From assembly GCA_050699955.1 (NCBI GenBank), contig JBOHGD010000006.1, positions 62,001 to 126,000 on the forward strand: a stretch of 64,000 nucleotides of DNA, given 5' to 3'. Position 1 is the first letter of the stretch, and the number at the start of each line of letters is the position of its first letter. The DNA is from GCA-003244245 sp050699955 (lineage in GTDB: Bacteria; Actinomycetota; Actinomycetes; Mycobacteriales; Pseudonocardiaceae). Shown here piece after piece: positions 33,874-42,869 of the stretch. The notes beneath the pieces are model-generated. The model did no database searches. It saw only the letters and a list, made by a program, of their open reading frames with translations, and was not told where the DNA came from. The position numbers and the translations under genes are program-made.

Positions 33874-34446
33874 ATGACGACCGACCTGGTGGAGGCGGCT
33901 GTCCGCGGTGAGCCAGATGCCGTCGACGGTGTTCTCCGCTGGGTCCGTCCTTTCGTGGTGCGGTACTGCCGCGCCCGGGTCGGAAGACAGCAGAGGACAT
34001 ACGCTTCGGCGGACGACGTAGCGCAGGAGGTGTGTCTCGCGGTGCTCACGGCGTTGCCCGGCTACCGCGACCAGGGTCGGCCGTTTCTCGCGTTCGTGTA
34101 TGGCATCGCGGCGCACAAAGTGGCCGACGCCCATCGGTCGGCGGCGCGCAACCGCTCCGAACCGGTCCCCGACATTCCCGATGCGCCAGTCCTGGAGGCC
34201 GGCCCTGAGCAGCGAACCCTGGAGGGGGAGCTCGCCGGGCGGATGAAAAAACTGCTGGGCGCGCTGCCGGACAAACAGCGGGAGATCCTCATCCTGCGGG
34301 TGGTGGTAGGACTCTCCGCCAAGGAGACGGCGGACGCGGTGGGATCCACTCCCGGCGCGGTCCGGGTGGCGCAGCACCGTGCGTTGAACCATCTGCGCGG
34401 GCTGTTGGCGCCCGGGGCGAATCGGACACTGGATCAGACCGGCTGA
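33874..34446 (+). CDS. SigD/ShbA-like ECF sigma factor
   Basis: A 190-residue sigma factor with region 2 (SADDVAQEVCLAVLTALPGY, FLAFVYGIAAHKVADAHRSA) and region 4 (LPDKQREILILRVVVGLSAK; GSTPGAVRVAQHRALNHLR). The VYGIAAHKVADAHR stretch is characteristic of the mycobacterial SigD / streptomycete ShbA group. Those normally lie by guaB with an RsdA-type anti-sigma; here it follows another ECF gene, and no anti-sigma is seen, so it may be an extra paralogue. It is co-transcribed with the preceding gene. Confidence 0.85.
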   Translation: MTTDLVEAAVRGEPDAVDGVLRWVRPFVVRYCRARVGRQQRTYASADDVAQEVCLAVLTALPGYRDQGRPFLAFVYGIAAHKVADAHRSAARNRSEPVPDIPDAPVLEAGPEQRTLEGELAGRMKKLLGALPDKQREILILRVVVGLSAKETADAVGSTPGAVRVAQHRALNHLRGLLAPGANRTLDQTG

Positions 34447-34573
34447 ACACCCATGACCGGCCCTGTGCGGGGTCGTTGCTCTCCGGCGGCCGATTGTCAG
34501 TATCAGCGGCGAGGTGTAGGGACTCGGGTAACCATGTGCTCACACTGACGACCAGCGACCGCTAGGGAGAGCC

Positions 34574-35032
34574 ATGACCCAGCAGCCGCCGTCACAACCG
34601 ATCCAGAATCCCCTGACGTTGGTGATGAAGGCGAAGTCACCCGAGGACTTCGCTGCCCTCAAGCAGACCGCCGAGCATCTCCAGGCCCTGCCGCCCGACC
34701 AGAACCCCGTCACCGTCGCGCTCACCAAGATCGGGACCGTCCACTTCGCCAGGTTCGCGTTCCTCGACAATCAACAACAGCTCGCGGTGATCACCGCGTA
34801 CGACGGCGACTTCGAGACCTACATCAACGAGTTCATCAACGCGATCGGGGATGTCTTCGACAAGCTCCTCACGTTTGTGGAGAACGCCCCTCCGCTGCCG
34901 GTGCAGACCTACCGCCAGGAGTTTCTCGAGTACTGCCGCAACTGCGACCTCCGGTGTGTGCCCCCGTTCTACAGCGCCTATCCCGATCGCACCGTGCTCG
35001 ATATCCTCGGTACGGCTGGCATCTACAGCTGA
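34574..35032 (+). CDS. Hypothetical protein paired with DyP peroxidase (152 aa)
   Basis: A 152-residue protein (LTLVMKAKSPEDFAALKQTA near residue 15; FARFAFLDNQQQLAVITAYD near 59; PVQTYRQEFLEYCRNCDLRC near 106). It looks like a soluble alpha/beta domain of the ferredoxin-like type often found beside DyP peroxidases. GGGAGAG precedes the ATG. The peroxidase starts 28 bp downstream. No function can be assigned beyond the pairing. Confidence 0.65.
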   Translation: MTQQPPSQPIQNPLTLVMKAKSPEDFAALKQTAEHLQALPPDQNPVTVALTKIGTVHFARFAFLDNQQQLAVITAYDGDFETYINEFINAIGDVFDKLLTFVENAPPLPVQTYRQEFLEYCRNCDLRCVPPFYSAYPDRTVLDILGTAGIYS

Positions 35033-35059
35033 TCCGACAGTCGAGGAAGGAACTTCGTG

Positions 35060-36091
35060 ATGGCTTCTGTCGACCTAGCGGACGTGCAGGGTCTCATTCT
35101 GCGCGGCTACACGATGCCGGTTGGCCGGCACCTGGGCTTGAGTGTGCACGAGTCGGGTGCTGCCCGCGAGTTTCTCTCCGCGCTGAGTGGCAGCGATCCT
35201 GCGGTCCCCTCCGTCACAACTGCCGAGCCGTGGCCGGCGAAACCAGACTGCTGTGTCAACCTCGGCATCACTTACTCCGGGCTGGCGGCCCTCGGGGTGC
35301 CGCAGCAGCGGCTGGCCGGCTTTCCTGCAGAGTTCGCCCAGGGTGCGCCGGGACGTGCGGACCGGGTGGGTGACATCGGCACCAGCGCTCCCGACCAATG
35401 GCTGCCGTGGCTACGGGATCCCGGACCCCACCTGCTGTTCTCGCTGTTCGCGCAGTCCGGCGATGCACTTGAGTCGGTGACGAAACAACTGGAGCAGGCC
35501 TGGCATCCTGGCTGCATCGAGGTAGGGCGATGTGACGGCGCCTGGCTGCCCGGCAACATCGCGCACTTCGGCTATCGGGACGGCTTGTCCCAGCCCACCA
35601 TTGAGGATGTACCGCTGGCCGGACTGCCTGACAGTCTCCCGCGGGCCAAGCTCGGCGACTTCCTACTCGGATCGCACGTGCGCCGGATGCACCCACGCGG
35701 GCAACGCGTCGTCGGCGACGGCGGACATCTGCACCGCATCGTCCGCCGCGGGATCCCGTACGGACCACCGTTCGACCCGGCCCACCCGCATGACGGTCAG
35801 GCCCGCGGTTTGCTCGGGTTGTTCATCGGCGTCAGTATGCGCGATCAGTTCGAGTTCCTGATGGCCGAATGGGCCAACGACGGGAGGTTCACGGCCGGAC
35901 TGGGCAGTACCAAGGATCCGCTGCTCGGTGACAATGCCGACGGGTCGGGGCGATTTTCGATACCGCGGCCGGAGGGAACCTTAGTACTCGAGGGCTTCTC
36001 TCGCTTCATCACCACTCTTGGTGGTGCATACTGTTTCCTACCCAGCATGTCCGGGATCCGCTACCTGGCGGATCTGGCTCCGTCATCATGA
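35060..36091 (+). CDS. DyP-type heme peroxidase
   Basis: A 343-residue dye-decolourising peroxidase, oxidising phenolic, dye-like or lignin-related compounds with H2O2. Visible signatures: HFGYRDGLSQP (the GxxDG distal Asp motif, near residue 173), GSHVRRMHPRG and HRIVRRGIPYGPP (near 205-235), and FEFLMAEWANDG near 265. No Tat signal, so probably intracellular or compartment cargo. ATG 35060 (or GTG 35057) follows GAGGAAGG. Its 3' end overlaps the remnant MBL gene from the other strand. Confidence 0.9.
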   Translation: MASVDLADVQGLILRGYTMPVGRHLGLSVHESGAAREFLSALSGSDPAVPSVTTAEPWPAKPDCCVNLGITYSGLAALGVPQQRLAGFPAEFAQGAPGRADRVGDIGTSAPDQWLPWLRDPGPHLLFSLFAQSGDALESVTKQLEQAWHPGCIEVGRCDGAWLPGNIAHFGYRDGLSQPTIEDVPLAGLPDSLPRAKLGDFLLGSHVRRMHPRGQRVVGDGGHLHRIVRRGIPYGPPFDPAHPHDGQARGLLGLFIGVSMRDQFEFLMAEWANDGRFTAGLGSTKDPLLGDNADGSGRFSIPRPEGTLVLEGFSRFITTLGGAYCFLPSMSGIRYLADLAPSS

Positions 36092-37006
36092 TGGCGAGCA
36101 GGGACCTGGTGTTCAGGCGAAACATCGGATGCGCTTGCCACCGTTGAGCGCAACCATGTCGCCAGTTCCGCATAGGCGCGATGGAGGTTGGCAACGAGAC
36201 GCTCGGAGTCGCTCAGCGCGGTGAACTTTCCGAGGTCCAGCCCTTGTGCCAGCTGGAGGGGGGTGAGTCCGGCAGCCGTGCCGTGCGCAGCGGACTGCTG
36301 AACGAACGAGAGGTAGTCGTCGATGAGATCCAGCTTCTCGGGACCGCAGACCTCGCCATGGCCGGGCACGATCGTGTGTGGCCGAAGTTCGCGAATTCGA
36401 TTCAACGCAGCCCGTGATCCGGCGACTGATCCCATCACGACAAACGGTGTTCCGCCGTTGAAGACGAGGTCCCCTGCGAAGAGGATCGACTGCTCCGGCA
36501 GCCAGACCAGTACGTCGTTGGTGGTGTGTGCGGCGGCGCCGACATAGCGCAGTTCGGCCCGGATGTTACCCGCGTAGAGGGTAAAGGTTCTCCTCGAATG
36601 TGACATCCGGAGGGCGAAGCTGCAGCCGCCCCCAGTTGTCGCCTTCGAAGACTTCGTCGTAGCGATTGATTCCGTCCGCGATCATCAGCTCTCGAGTGTC
36701 GCGGTGACCGATGATGGTGGCTGCCCCAGTGAGGTAGTTGCCGTTGGTGTGGTCGCCGTGATGATGGGTGTTGATTACGGTGTTCACCGGTGTGCCCGTC
36801 ACTCGTGCCGCCTCGTCGAGCAGTCGCCGCGTGCGCTCCTCGGTGGCGCAGGTGTCGATCAGCACGGTGTGAGTGCCCGCCGCTAGAAAGCCAGAGTTGT
36901 TGATCCACCACGAGCCGTCCGGCTGGATGTAGGCATACACCCCGTCTGCGAGCTCCTCGGTCCGGGCGGCAGCTGGGGAGACGTCGGTCCTACGGGAGGC
37001 ATTCAT
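36061..37006 (-). pseudogene. MBL-fold metallo-hydrolase, frameshifted
   Basis: The gene starts at ATG 37006 with AGGAGG 8 nt upstream. The first part has the metal motif THHHGDHTNGNYL; it runs out of frame near 36590, and the rest (TFTLYAGNIRAELRYVGAAA, FAGDLVFNGGTPF, VPGHGEVCGPEKL) continues in a second frame. Removing one G from GAGGAGAACC restores VTFEETFTLYAG. The intact form would be about 315 residues, a glyoxalase/lactonase-like hydrolase. It is a recent frameshift or a sequence error. Confidence 0.75.
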
Positions 37007-37112
37007 GCGTCGATCCTCCTTCATGGCGTACCGGATGGACAGCGTGCCTGCCGACCTATCGCGAACCCGGGGATCAACGGCGTGAAGTGCTCCGCTTGCA
37101 GGTGGAGTCTGC

Positions 37113-37984
37113 CTAGAACCCGCGGAGTCGGGCCACCTTGCGCCCGGCTTTGAGACAGATACCGGCGTGGTCGGCCGACTGATCGCTGTTGGTCATCGCC
37201 TCGGCCACCACTTCGTGCAGCGGAGATCCGATCGCCTCTTCTTGCAGGATGACCGTAGACTGACCGCGCCCGGACTCGATGATGACGCGTAGCCCGTTCT
37301 GCCGGGCCACCCGTCGGGCAGCCGACACGCTGGGGATGAACTCCAGCGGCCGGGAGAGGACCGCGCCCAGAGTCTCGGCCCGATCAGTTGAGGCGTCCAC
37401 AGTCGGTGACGACTCGACGTCGGAGAAGCTTCGCCGGGAGAACTGGGCGGTGCAGACCCTGCGCGCTTCCATCGCGGTTCGCACGTCATACAGGGCTGCC
37501 ACGGCCTCGCTGGCCAGGATCCTCTTGAGGTCCATGGGATGCAGAGTCGTGCCCTCGACGCTGGCGACGACCAGGCTGATCTCCGCGTTTGTCCACTCAG
37601 TCCCACGCCCGCAGGTAGGGCACCATGAGCTGGTCAAGTATGGACATGACCTTGCCGAAGGTGTCGTCGGCAGCTGCTGGCGCTGATACGTCGCGAGACT
37701 GCCCGCGATGTCTTCGTTCGTCAGCGCTGGGCGGTCCGTGGAGCGTCCGGAGGGGTCTCCGATCCTCGCTGTGATGTCCTCAATGATCAGCACGACGTGG
37801 TAGCCCATGCGCTGGAACCGGCTGAGGATGATGACGGTACCGCGTGGCCGAGGTGCACGTCCACAGAGGTTGGGGTCGATACCGAGTTGACGATCGACGG
37901 GAGACCTCGCGCGCGAGCCGACCCGATGGTCTCCCGCAGCTCGTCCACCGAGGGCAGTACATCCACGGTACGGCCGCTGAGCAA
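37113..37984 (-). pseudogene. Tyrosyl-tRNA synthetase remnant
   Basis: Three out-of-frame pieces are recognisable: DVLPSVDELRETIGSARARG with TSVDVHLGHAVP (37787-37984, class I HIGH-like VHLGHA), then VVLIIEDITARIGDPSGRST, then TLHPMDLKRILASEAVAALY (a C-terminal signature). The central catalytic half, including the KMSKS segment, is missing, and several frameshifts separate the pieces. It is a decayed tyrosyl-tRNA synthetase paralogue beside the terpene/encapsulin operon. Confidence 0.75.
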
Positions 37985-38038
37985 TACTTCGCTCTTTCGA
38001 TGACCAAGCTCCTCCCGTCGGGATACCCGATGCGGTGA

Positions 38039-39079
38039 TCAGTGATCGCGGCGGACCGTGAGCCTGGCCACTTCGCCCAGTTCCGCGGCGGGTCGGGTTT
38101 TCGGCTTTGCCAGTTTGAGTTCGTTTAGTGCTTGGGTCAGGAGGTTGTGGGCTTGGGTTTGGCTCCAGGTGCGTCCGCCGGCGGTGTCGATGAGTTGTGC
38201 GGCGTAGGCGAGGTTTGTGTCGGTGAGTGGTTGGTTGTTGTGGTAGAGGGTGGTGAGTTCGTGTCCGGGTGGGGTGTTTGCGGTGAGGGCGGCGACGATG
38301 GGGAGGGTTTTTTTGTGGTTGCGGAGGTCTGAGTAAGTGGGTTTGCCGGTGGTGGCTGGGTTACCCCAGATGCCGAGAAGATCGTCGATGTGCTGGAATG
38401 CTAGGCCGAGGTGTTCGCCGAAGGTGCGGAAATGTTCGACTTGTCCCCGGCTGCCTTCGCCGTGTAGTGCTCCGATGGTGCAGGCGCATCCGAGGAGGGC
38501 GGCGGTTTTGTTGTGTGCCATTTTTATGCATTCAGCGATAGTGACGTCGTTGCGTTCTTCGAAGGTGAGATCCGTGTTTTGGCCGCTGATGAGGTCCATT
38601 ACCGCGGTGCCGAGCATGTGCATGCTGTGGTGGGCGGCTGGGTGTTCGCTGGTGAGTAGCGTGGTGTAGGCCAGGGTGAGTAGTGCGTCGCCGGTGAGGA
38701 TGGCGGGGCCGGGACCGAAGATGACCCAGGCGGTGGGGCGGTGGCGGCGGGTTGGGTCGTGGTCCATGACGTCGTCGTGCAGCAGCGAGAAGTTGTGTAT
38801 TAGTTCTATCGCGACCGCGGCGGGTAGGGCCGTTGTGGGATCGCCGCCGGTTGCTTCGGCCGCTAGTAGTACGAGTGTGGGGCGGATTCTTTTGCCACCG
38901 TTGGTGGTGGTGGGTTGGCCGTGTTGGTCCCACCAGCCGAAGTGGTAGCCGGCGATGTGGCGGATGGTTGTGGGTAGTGTGTCGATGGCTGCGCGGAGGG
39001 CGGGGGTGAGCAGGTTACTGCTCCAGGCTAGCGTGTCGCCCGCTGATCTGGCCGTCGCTATCACCCCGATGCTGGCCAT
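38039..39079 (-). CDS. Polyprenyl diphosphate synthase (encapsulin-associated)
   Basis: A 346-residue all-helical prenyl synthase. First Asp-rich motif LLHDDVMDHDPTRR has Asp102, Asp103 and Asp106; the second is HIDDLLGIWG (Asp232, Asp233). GGKRIRPTLV near residue 61 binds IPP. It should make geranyl or farnesyl diphosphate. The ATG at 39079 overlaps the geosmin synthase 3' end by 19 nt. In Family 2B encapsulin loci a polyprenyl transferase of this kind is a recognised companion/cargo. Product chain length cannot be read here. Confidence 0.88.
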   Translation of the reverse strand: MASIGVIATARSAGDTLAWSSNLLTPALRAAIDTLPTTIRHIAGYHFGWWDQHGQPTTTNGGKRIRPTLVLLAAEATGGDPTTALPAAVAIELIHNFSLLHDDVMDHDPTRRHRPTAWVIFGPGPAILTGDALLTLAYTTLLTSEHPAAHHSMHMLGTAVMDLISGQNTDLTFEERNDVTIAECIKMAHNKTAALLGCACTIGALHGEGSRGQVEHFRTFGEHLGLAFQHIDDLLGIWGNPATTGKPTYSDLRNHKKTLPIVAALTANTPPGHELTTLYHNNQPLTDTNLAYAAQLIDTAGGRTWSQTQAHNLLTQALNELKLAKPKTRPAAELGEVARLTVRRDH

Positions 39080-41397
39080 GCTGATGATACCTTTCTGTAT
39101 GGGTGTGGTGGTGTTCTGATGCGTGCTGCGGTGGTGCCGAGTCCGGTGGCGTTGTGGGGGAGCCGCGGAGGTGTTGGTTGGTGTGGTGGTGTGGGGTTTT
39201 TGTAACGGCTGGTGGTGTGGTGCCAGTTGTATACGGCGGCGATCCAGTCTTGTAGTTCTGTGGTGTATGTGTGTAGGTGTTTTTGGGTGTTGGTGTTGAG
39301 GTGGAGGTCGTGGTAGAGGGTGGGTAGTTCGGTGGTGGTGATGTGTTCGAATTGGTGTAGTCGGGTGGTCATGAGGTTGTTGATGATGGTGATTGCTTGT
39401 GATGGATCACAGTTGAGGAAGTGTTGGACAACTAGGACGCTGTTGTTGAGTTCGCCTTCGAGTTGTATTTCTTTGTGGTAGGAGAAGATGTCGTTGGTGA
39501 GACAGGCGTAGTCGGAGACGGTGTTGACCAGTGCCCGCATGGGGCGAGTGTGGTGGATTTCGGGGGGGATGTGGTGGTTGTGGGTGATTTGGGACAGGCT
39601 CATGGTGAGGTCTGAGCCGAATGTTTTGCGGCGCATCTCGATGTAGTCGATGGGGTCTGGGATGCGGTGTTGGATGTGGTTGGCGAGTTCCCAGAGCCAG
39701 CTGGTGGTCATGGTGGTGATGCTGTGACGGAATTGGTGTCGTTCGGGGATGGACATGGTTGTGGTGGTGCGTGGCCATAGGTCGGCCAGGCCACGTTCGA
39801 CGGGGTTGGTGGGGGTGGGGATGTTGCTGGGAGACTCTACTGGCATGAATGCGGGTAGTCGGGCGGTGAACAATTTTGCGCCAGCCATGTTGCGGGTGGT
39901 GTTGTAGATCGTCGGGAAGTAGTCGTCTGCGTAGGTTCCCCAGGTGAGCCAGCCCGAGGAGATGTCGAGTTCGGGTCCGGAGGCATCCGGGTCGATCATC
40001 GCGGAGCAGAGGGGGAAGTCGAAGCCGGCCAGGGTGTGTTCGTCCCAGATGCCGTGGCCGATACCTCCGGGCAGGGGGCCGAGCATTCCCATGCGGTGTG
40101 CCCACTCGAGGCAGTTGCGGCGGGCGGTGTCCAGATGAGGATTCACCTGCGAGGAAAACGGCATGTAGAAGTGGGGTAGTTCTATTGGTCCCACCGGCTG
40201 ATAGGGGACGTGAGTGTAGCTTCTGAACCGTTGCAGACCCAGCGTGGCGGGTGTGATTGTGGCGGTGGATGTGGCTGTGAGGTGTGCTGCTGAGGTGCCC
40301 AGGCCCAGGGGGGTGGTGGGGAGGTGGCATGTTGTCGGGGAGCGGTGGTTCGGGCGGTTGTTCATGTATCGGCTGGAGTGTAGATGCCAGGCGTGACCGC
40401 CGGCTTGCCAGTCTTGGAGTCCTTTGATGTATCGGAGGACTCTTTCGCAGGCGGTGGGGTCTAGCCGGTGTTCTTCGAAGAGGGGGACAAGTTCGGTGAA
40501 AACGGTGTTCTCGAATTGTTGGAGGCGGGACGTGATGAGGTCGTTGATGAGGTCGGCGGCGTGTTGGGGCGTGGTGTCGAGGAAGTGTTCGACGACCAGG
40601 ACACCGTTGTTGATCTCTCCTTCTTGCTCGGTTTCTCGTTGGTAGGAGAACAGGTCGTTTCGCAGGTGCACGCCGTCGGAGAAGGTGTCTTTCAGGACCC
40701 GCATCGGGCGGGTGGGGGCGATCTGGGGTGGGATCTCGGTGAACGTGGCGTGTTCGACCAGGTCGGCTGACCATGGTGCACCTCCGACGTGGCGGCGCAT
40801 CTCGATGTACTCGATGGGGTTCGGGACCCGATTCCCGGTGATGTTGGCCAGTTCCCAGGTGGACTCGATCAACAGGTTCTGGGTGCTCTGGGCGAAGCGG
40901 TGTCGCCAGTCCAGTGATGTGGCCGGTGTGGTCCGGGCCCACAGATCGGTCAGGCCGTGCTCGACCGGGTTGGTCGCCACCGGTGTGGCGTCGGTGGGGT
41001 GGATCGGCATGAACGCCGGTAGCCGGTCCAGGTACTTCTTGGCGCCAGTGATGTCCTGGTTGCGTTTGTAGGTTTCCAGGAAGTGGTCATCGAAGTAGAA
41101 CACCCACACGTACCAGTCCGTGATCAGGTCGAGTTCGGGGCCGGGTGTGTCGGGATGGGTGTAGGCGCACAGTAACGCGAAGTCCATGGAGTCGAAGCTG
41201 GCCTCATCCCAGATCCCACCACCATTACCACTACTACTACCGTCACCGTCACCGTCACCGTTGTGGTGGTGGGTGGGGTCGAGCATCTTCATCTGGCGGG
41301 CCCAGGCCTTGGTATGTGCCCGTGCGGCGTCCAGGTGCGGGTTGAGCCGGGCCGGCCAGGGCAGGTAGAACTCGGGTAACTCAAAGGGCTGAGTCAT
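39061..41397 (-). CDS. geoA: Bifunctional germacradienol/geosmin synthase
   Basis: A 778-residue protein with two class I terpene-cyclase domains. N-domain: DDHFLE (residues 103-108) and NDLFSYQRE (247-255). C-domain: DDYFP (491-495) and NDIFSYHKE (635-643). This matches geosmin synthase, which converts farnesyl diphosphate to germacradienol (N) and then geosmin (C). Each domain ends with a GLGTSA/GLGTTA tail. An Asp/Gly/Ser/His-rich low-complexity insert (residues about 43-61), coded by a GTCACC-like microsatellite at about 41240-41261, is unusual. ATG 41397 follows GGGAGAGGTGG. The next gene supplies its substrate class. Confidence 0.92.
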   Translation of the reverse strand: MTQPFELPEFYLPWPARLNPHLDAARAHTKAWARQMKMLDPTHHHNGDGDGDGSSSGNGGGIWDEASFDSMDFALLCAYTHPDTPGPELDLITDWYVWVFYFDDHFLETYKRNQDITGAKKYLDRLPAFMPIHPTDATPVATNPVEHGLTDLWARTTPATSLDWRHRFAQSTQNLLIESTWELANITGNRVPNPIEYIEMRRHVGGAPWSADLVEHATFTEIPPQIAPTRPMRVLKDTFSDGVHLRNDLFSYQRETEQEGEINNGVLVVEHFLDTTPQHAADLINDLITSRLQQFENTVFTELVPLFEEHRLDPTACERVLRYIKGLQDWQAGGHAWHLHSSRYMNNRPNHRSPTTCHLPTTPLGLGTSAAHLTATSTATITPATLGLQRFRSYTHVPYQPVGPIELPHFYMPFSSQVNPHLDTARRNCLEWAHRMGMLGPLPGGIGHGIWDEHTLAGFDFPLCSAMIDPDASGPELDISSGWLTWGTYADDYFPTIYNTTRNMAGAKLFTARLPAFMPVESPSNIPTPTNPVERGLADLWPRTTTTMSIPERHQFRHSITTMTTSWLWELANHIQHRIPDPIDYIEMRRKTFGSDLTMSLSQITHNHHIPPEIHHTRPMRALVNTVSDYACLTNDIFSYHKEIQLEGELNNSVLVVQHFLNCDPSQAITIINNLMTTRLHQFEHITTTELPTLYHDLHLNTNTQKHLHTYTTELQDWIAAVYNWHHTTSRYKNPTPPHQPTPPRLPHNATGLGTTAARIRTPPHPYRKVSSAWPASG

Positions 41398-41441
41398 CGC
41401 GGTCCACCTCTCCCGCACAGCACACCCACCCAGCGGTGGTC

Positions 41442-42869
41442 CTAGTCACGGGTCGATCCGATCTGGATGTCTTCGAGGATGCCCAGTGCGTCGGGGACCA
41501 GGACCGCGGTGGAGTAGTAGGCGGTCACGAGGTAGGAGATGATCGCCTTTTCGTTGATCCCCATGAAACGCACCGACAGGCTGGGCTGGTACTCGTCGGG
41601 GATACCGGTCTGGTGTAGTCCGATTACGCCCTGCTCGGCCTCGCCGGTGCGCAAGGCCAGGATGGAACTGGTCCGGGTGTCACTGATGGGGATCTTGTTA
41701 CAGGGCAGCAGCGGCACACCACGCCAGGCCGGGATCATATGCCCGGCCAGGTCCACACTCTGCGGATAGAGCCCGAGGCGGTTGCACTCCCGGCCGAACG
41801 CGGCGATCGTCACCGGATGCGCCAGCAGGTACTCGGTCTTCCGACGCCGGGAGAGCAACTCATCCAGATCGTCGGGGGTGGGTGGGCCGGTGCGGGTATG
41901 GATACGCTGTTTGAGGTCAGCGTTGTGCAGCAGCCCGAACTCGCGGTTGTTGACCATCTCGTGTTCCTGGCGCTCCCGCACTGCCTCGATCGTCAGCCGC
42001 AGCTGCTGCTCAGTCTGGTTCATGGGCTCGTTGTAGAGATCAGCCACCCGGGTATGCACCCGTAACACGGTCTGGGACACGCTGAGGTGATACTCCCGGG
42101 GAGCGAGTTCATAGTCGACGAAGGTCCCCGGCAACACCGGCTCACCCTCATGCCCCGAGGCCAGATCGATCGCGGCCTCCCCGTACTTGTTCTGCGCCCG
42201 GCCCGGACCAGCCCGGAACTGCGCCACCCGAGCCTGTAACGCCTCGGACTGGGCCATCACCGCCTCGAAATCAGTCTGGGACAACACCAGGACCGTGGTC
42301 GGGGTCACCGTCTGAACCGTGAACGGCCAATAATCATCAGACTCCGCCACCGCCTCGGAACTGAAATGATCACCATCGGCCAACACCCCCAACACCGTCT
42401 GATCACCATACTGACCCCTACCGACCTTGTTCACCTTCCCATGCGCGATCAAAAAAATCCGATCCGCCGGCGTCCCCGCCTCAATAATCACCTCACCTGC
42501 CCCGAACTCCTGCTGCACGAACCGCCCCGCCAACGCCCCCAACACCTCCATGTCATCAAACCCACGCAACAACGGCAGCTCACCCAACTCCGCCGGAATC
42601 ACCCCCACCTGCGACCCCGTACTCGTAAAACTCACCCGCCCATCACCCACCGCATAACTCAGCCGTCGATTCACCCGATACACCCCACCATGCACCTGCA
42701 CCCACGGCAGAACCCTCAACAACCACCTCGACGAAATCTCCTGCATCTGCGGCGCAGACTTCGTCGTCGTCGCCAAATTCCGCGCCGCCGACGTCGCCAA
42801 ACTCAACTGCCCAATCTCACCCAACTCACCAACACCCACATCACCCACACTCACGACACACACCACCAA
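41442..42869 (-). CDS. Family 2B encapsulin shell protein with cNMP-binding domain
   Basis: About 475 residues. The N-arm is LSLATSAARNLATTTKSAPQ and then QMQEISSRWLLRVLPWVQ, typical of Family 2 encapsulin shells. A CRP-like cyclic-nucleotide domain is inserted at about residues 98-215 (RIFLIAHGKVNKVG, GVLADGDHFSSEAV). HK97-type shell sequence follows (FVDYELAPREYHLSVSQTVL; ILALRTGEAEQGVIGLHQTG; RFMGINEKAIISYLVTAYYS). Shells of this family self-assemble around cargo. It precedes the terpene synthase by 44 bp. The start is one of several clustered TTG/GTG codons (42869, 42866, 42863); no ribosome site is seen, and the promoter ends there. Confidence 0.9.
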   Translation of the reverse strand: MVVCVVSVGDVGVGELGEIGQLSLATSAARNLATTTKSAPQMQEISSRWLLRVLPWVQVHGGVYRVNRRLSYAVGDGRVSFTSTGSQVGVIPAELGELPLLRGFDDMEVLGALAGRFVQQEFGAGEVIIEAGTPADRIFLIAHGKVNKVGRGQYGDQTVLGVLADGDHFSSEAVAESDDYWPFTVQTVTPTTVLVLSQTDFEAVMAQSEALQARVAQFRAGPGRAQNKYGEAAIDLASGHEGEPVLPGTFVDYELAPREYHLSVSQTVLRVHTRVADLYNEPMNQTEQQLRLTIEAVRERQEHEMVNNREFGLLHNADLKQRIHTRTGPPTPDDLDELLSRRRKTEYLLAHPVTIAAFGRECNRLGLYPQSVDLAGHMIPAWRGVPLLPCNKIPISDTRTSSILALRTGEAEQGVIGLHQTGIPDEYQPSLSVRFMGINEKAIISYLVTAYYSTAVLVPDALGILEDIQIGSTRD

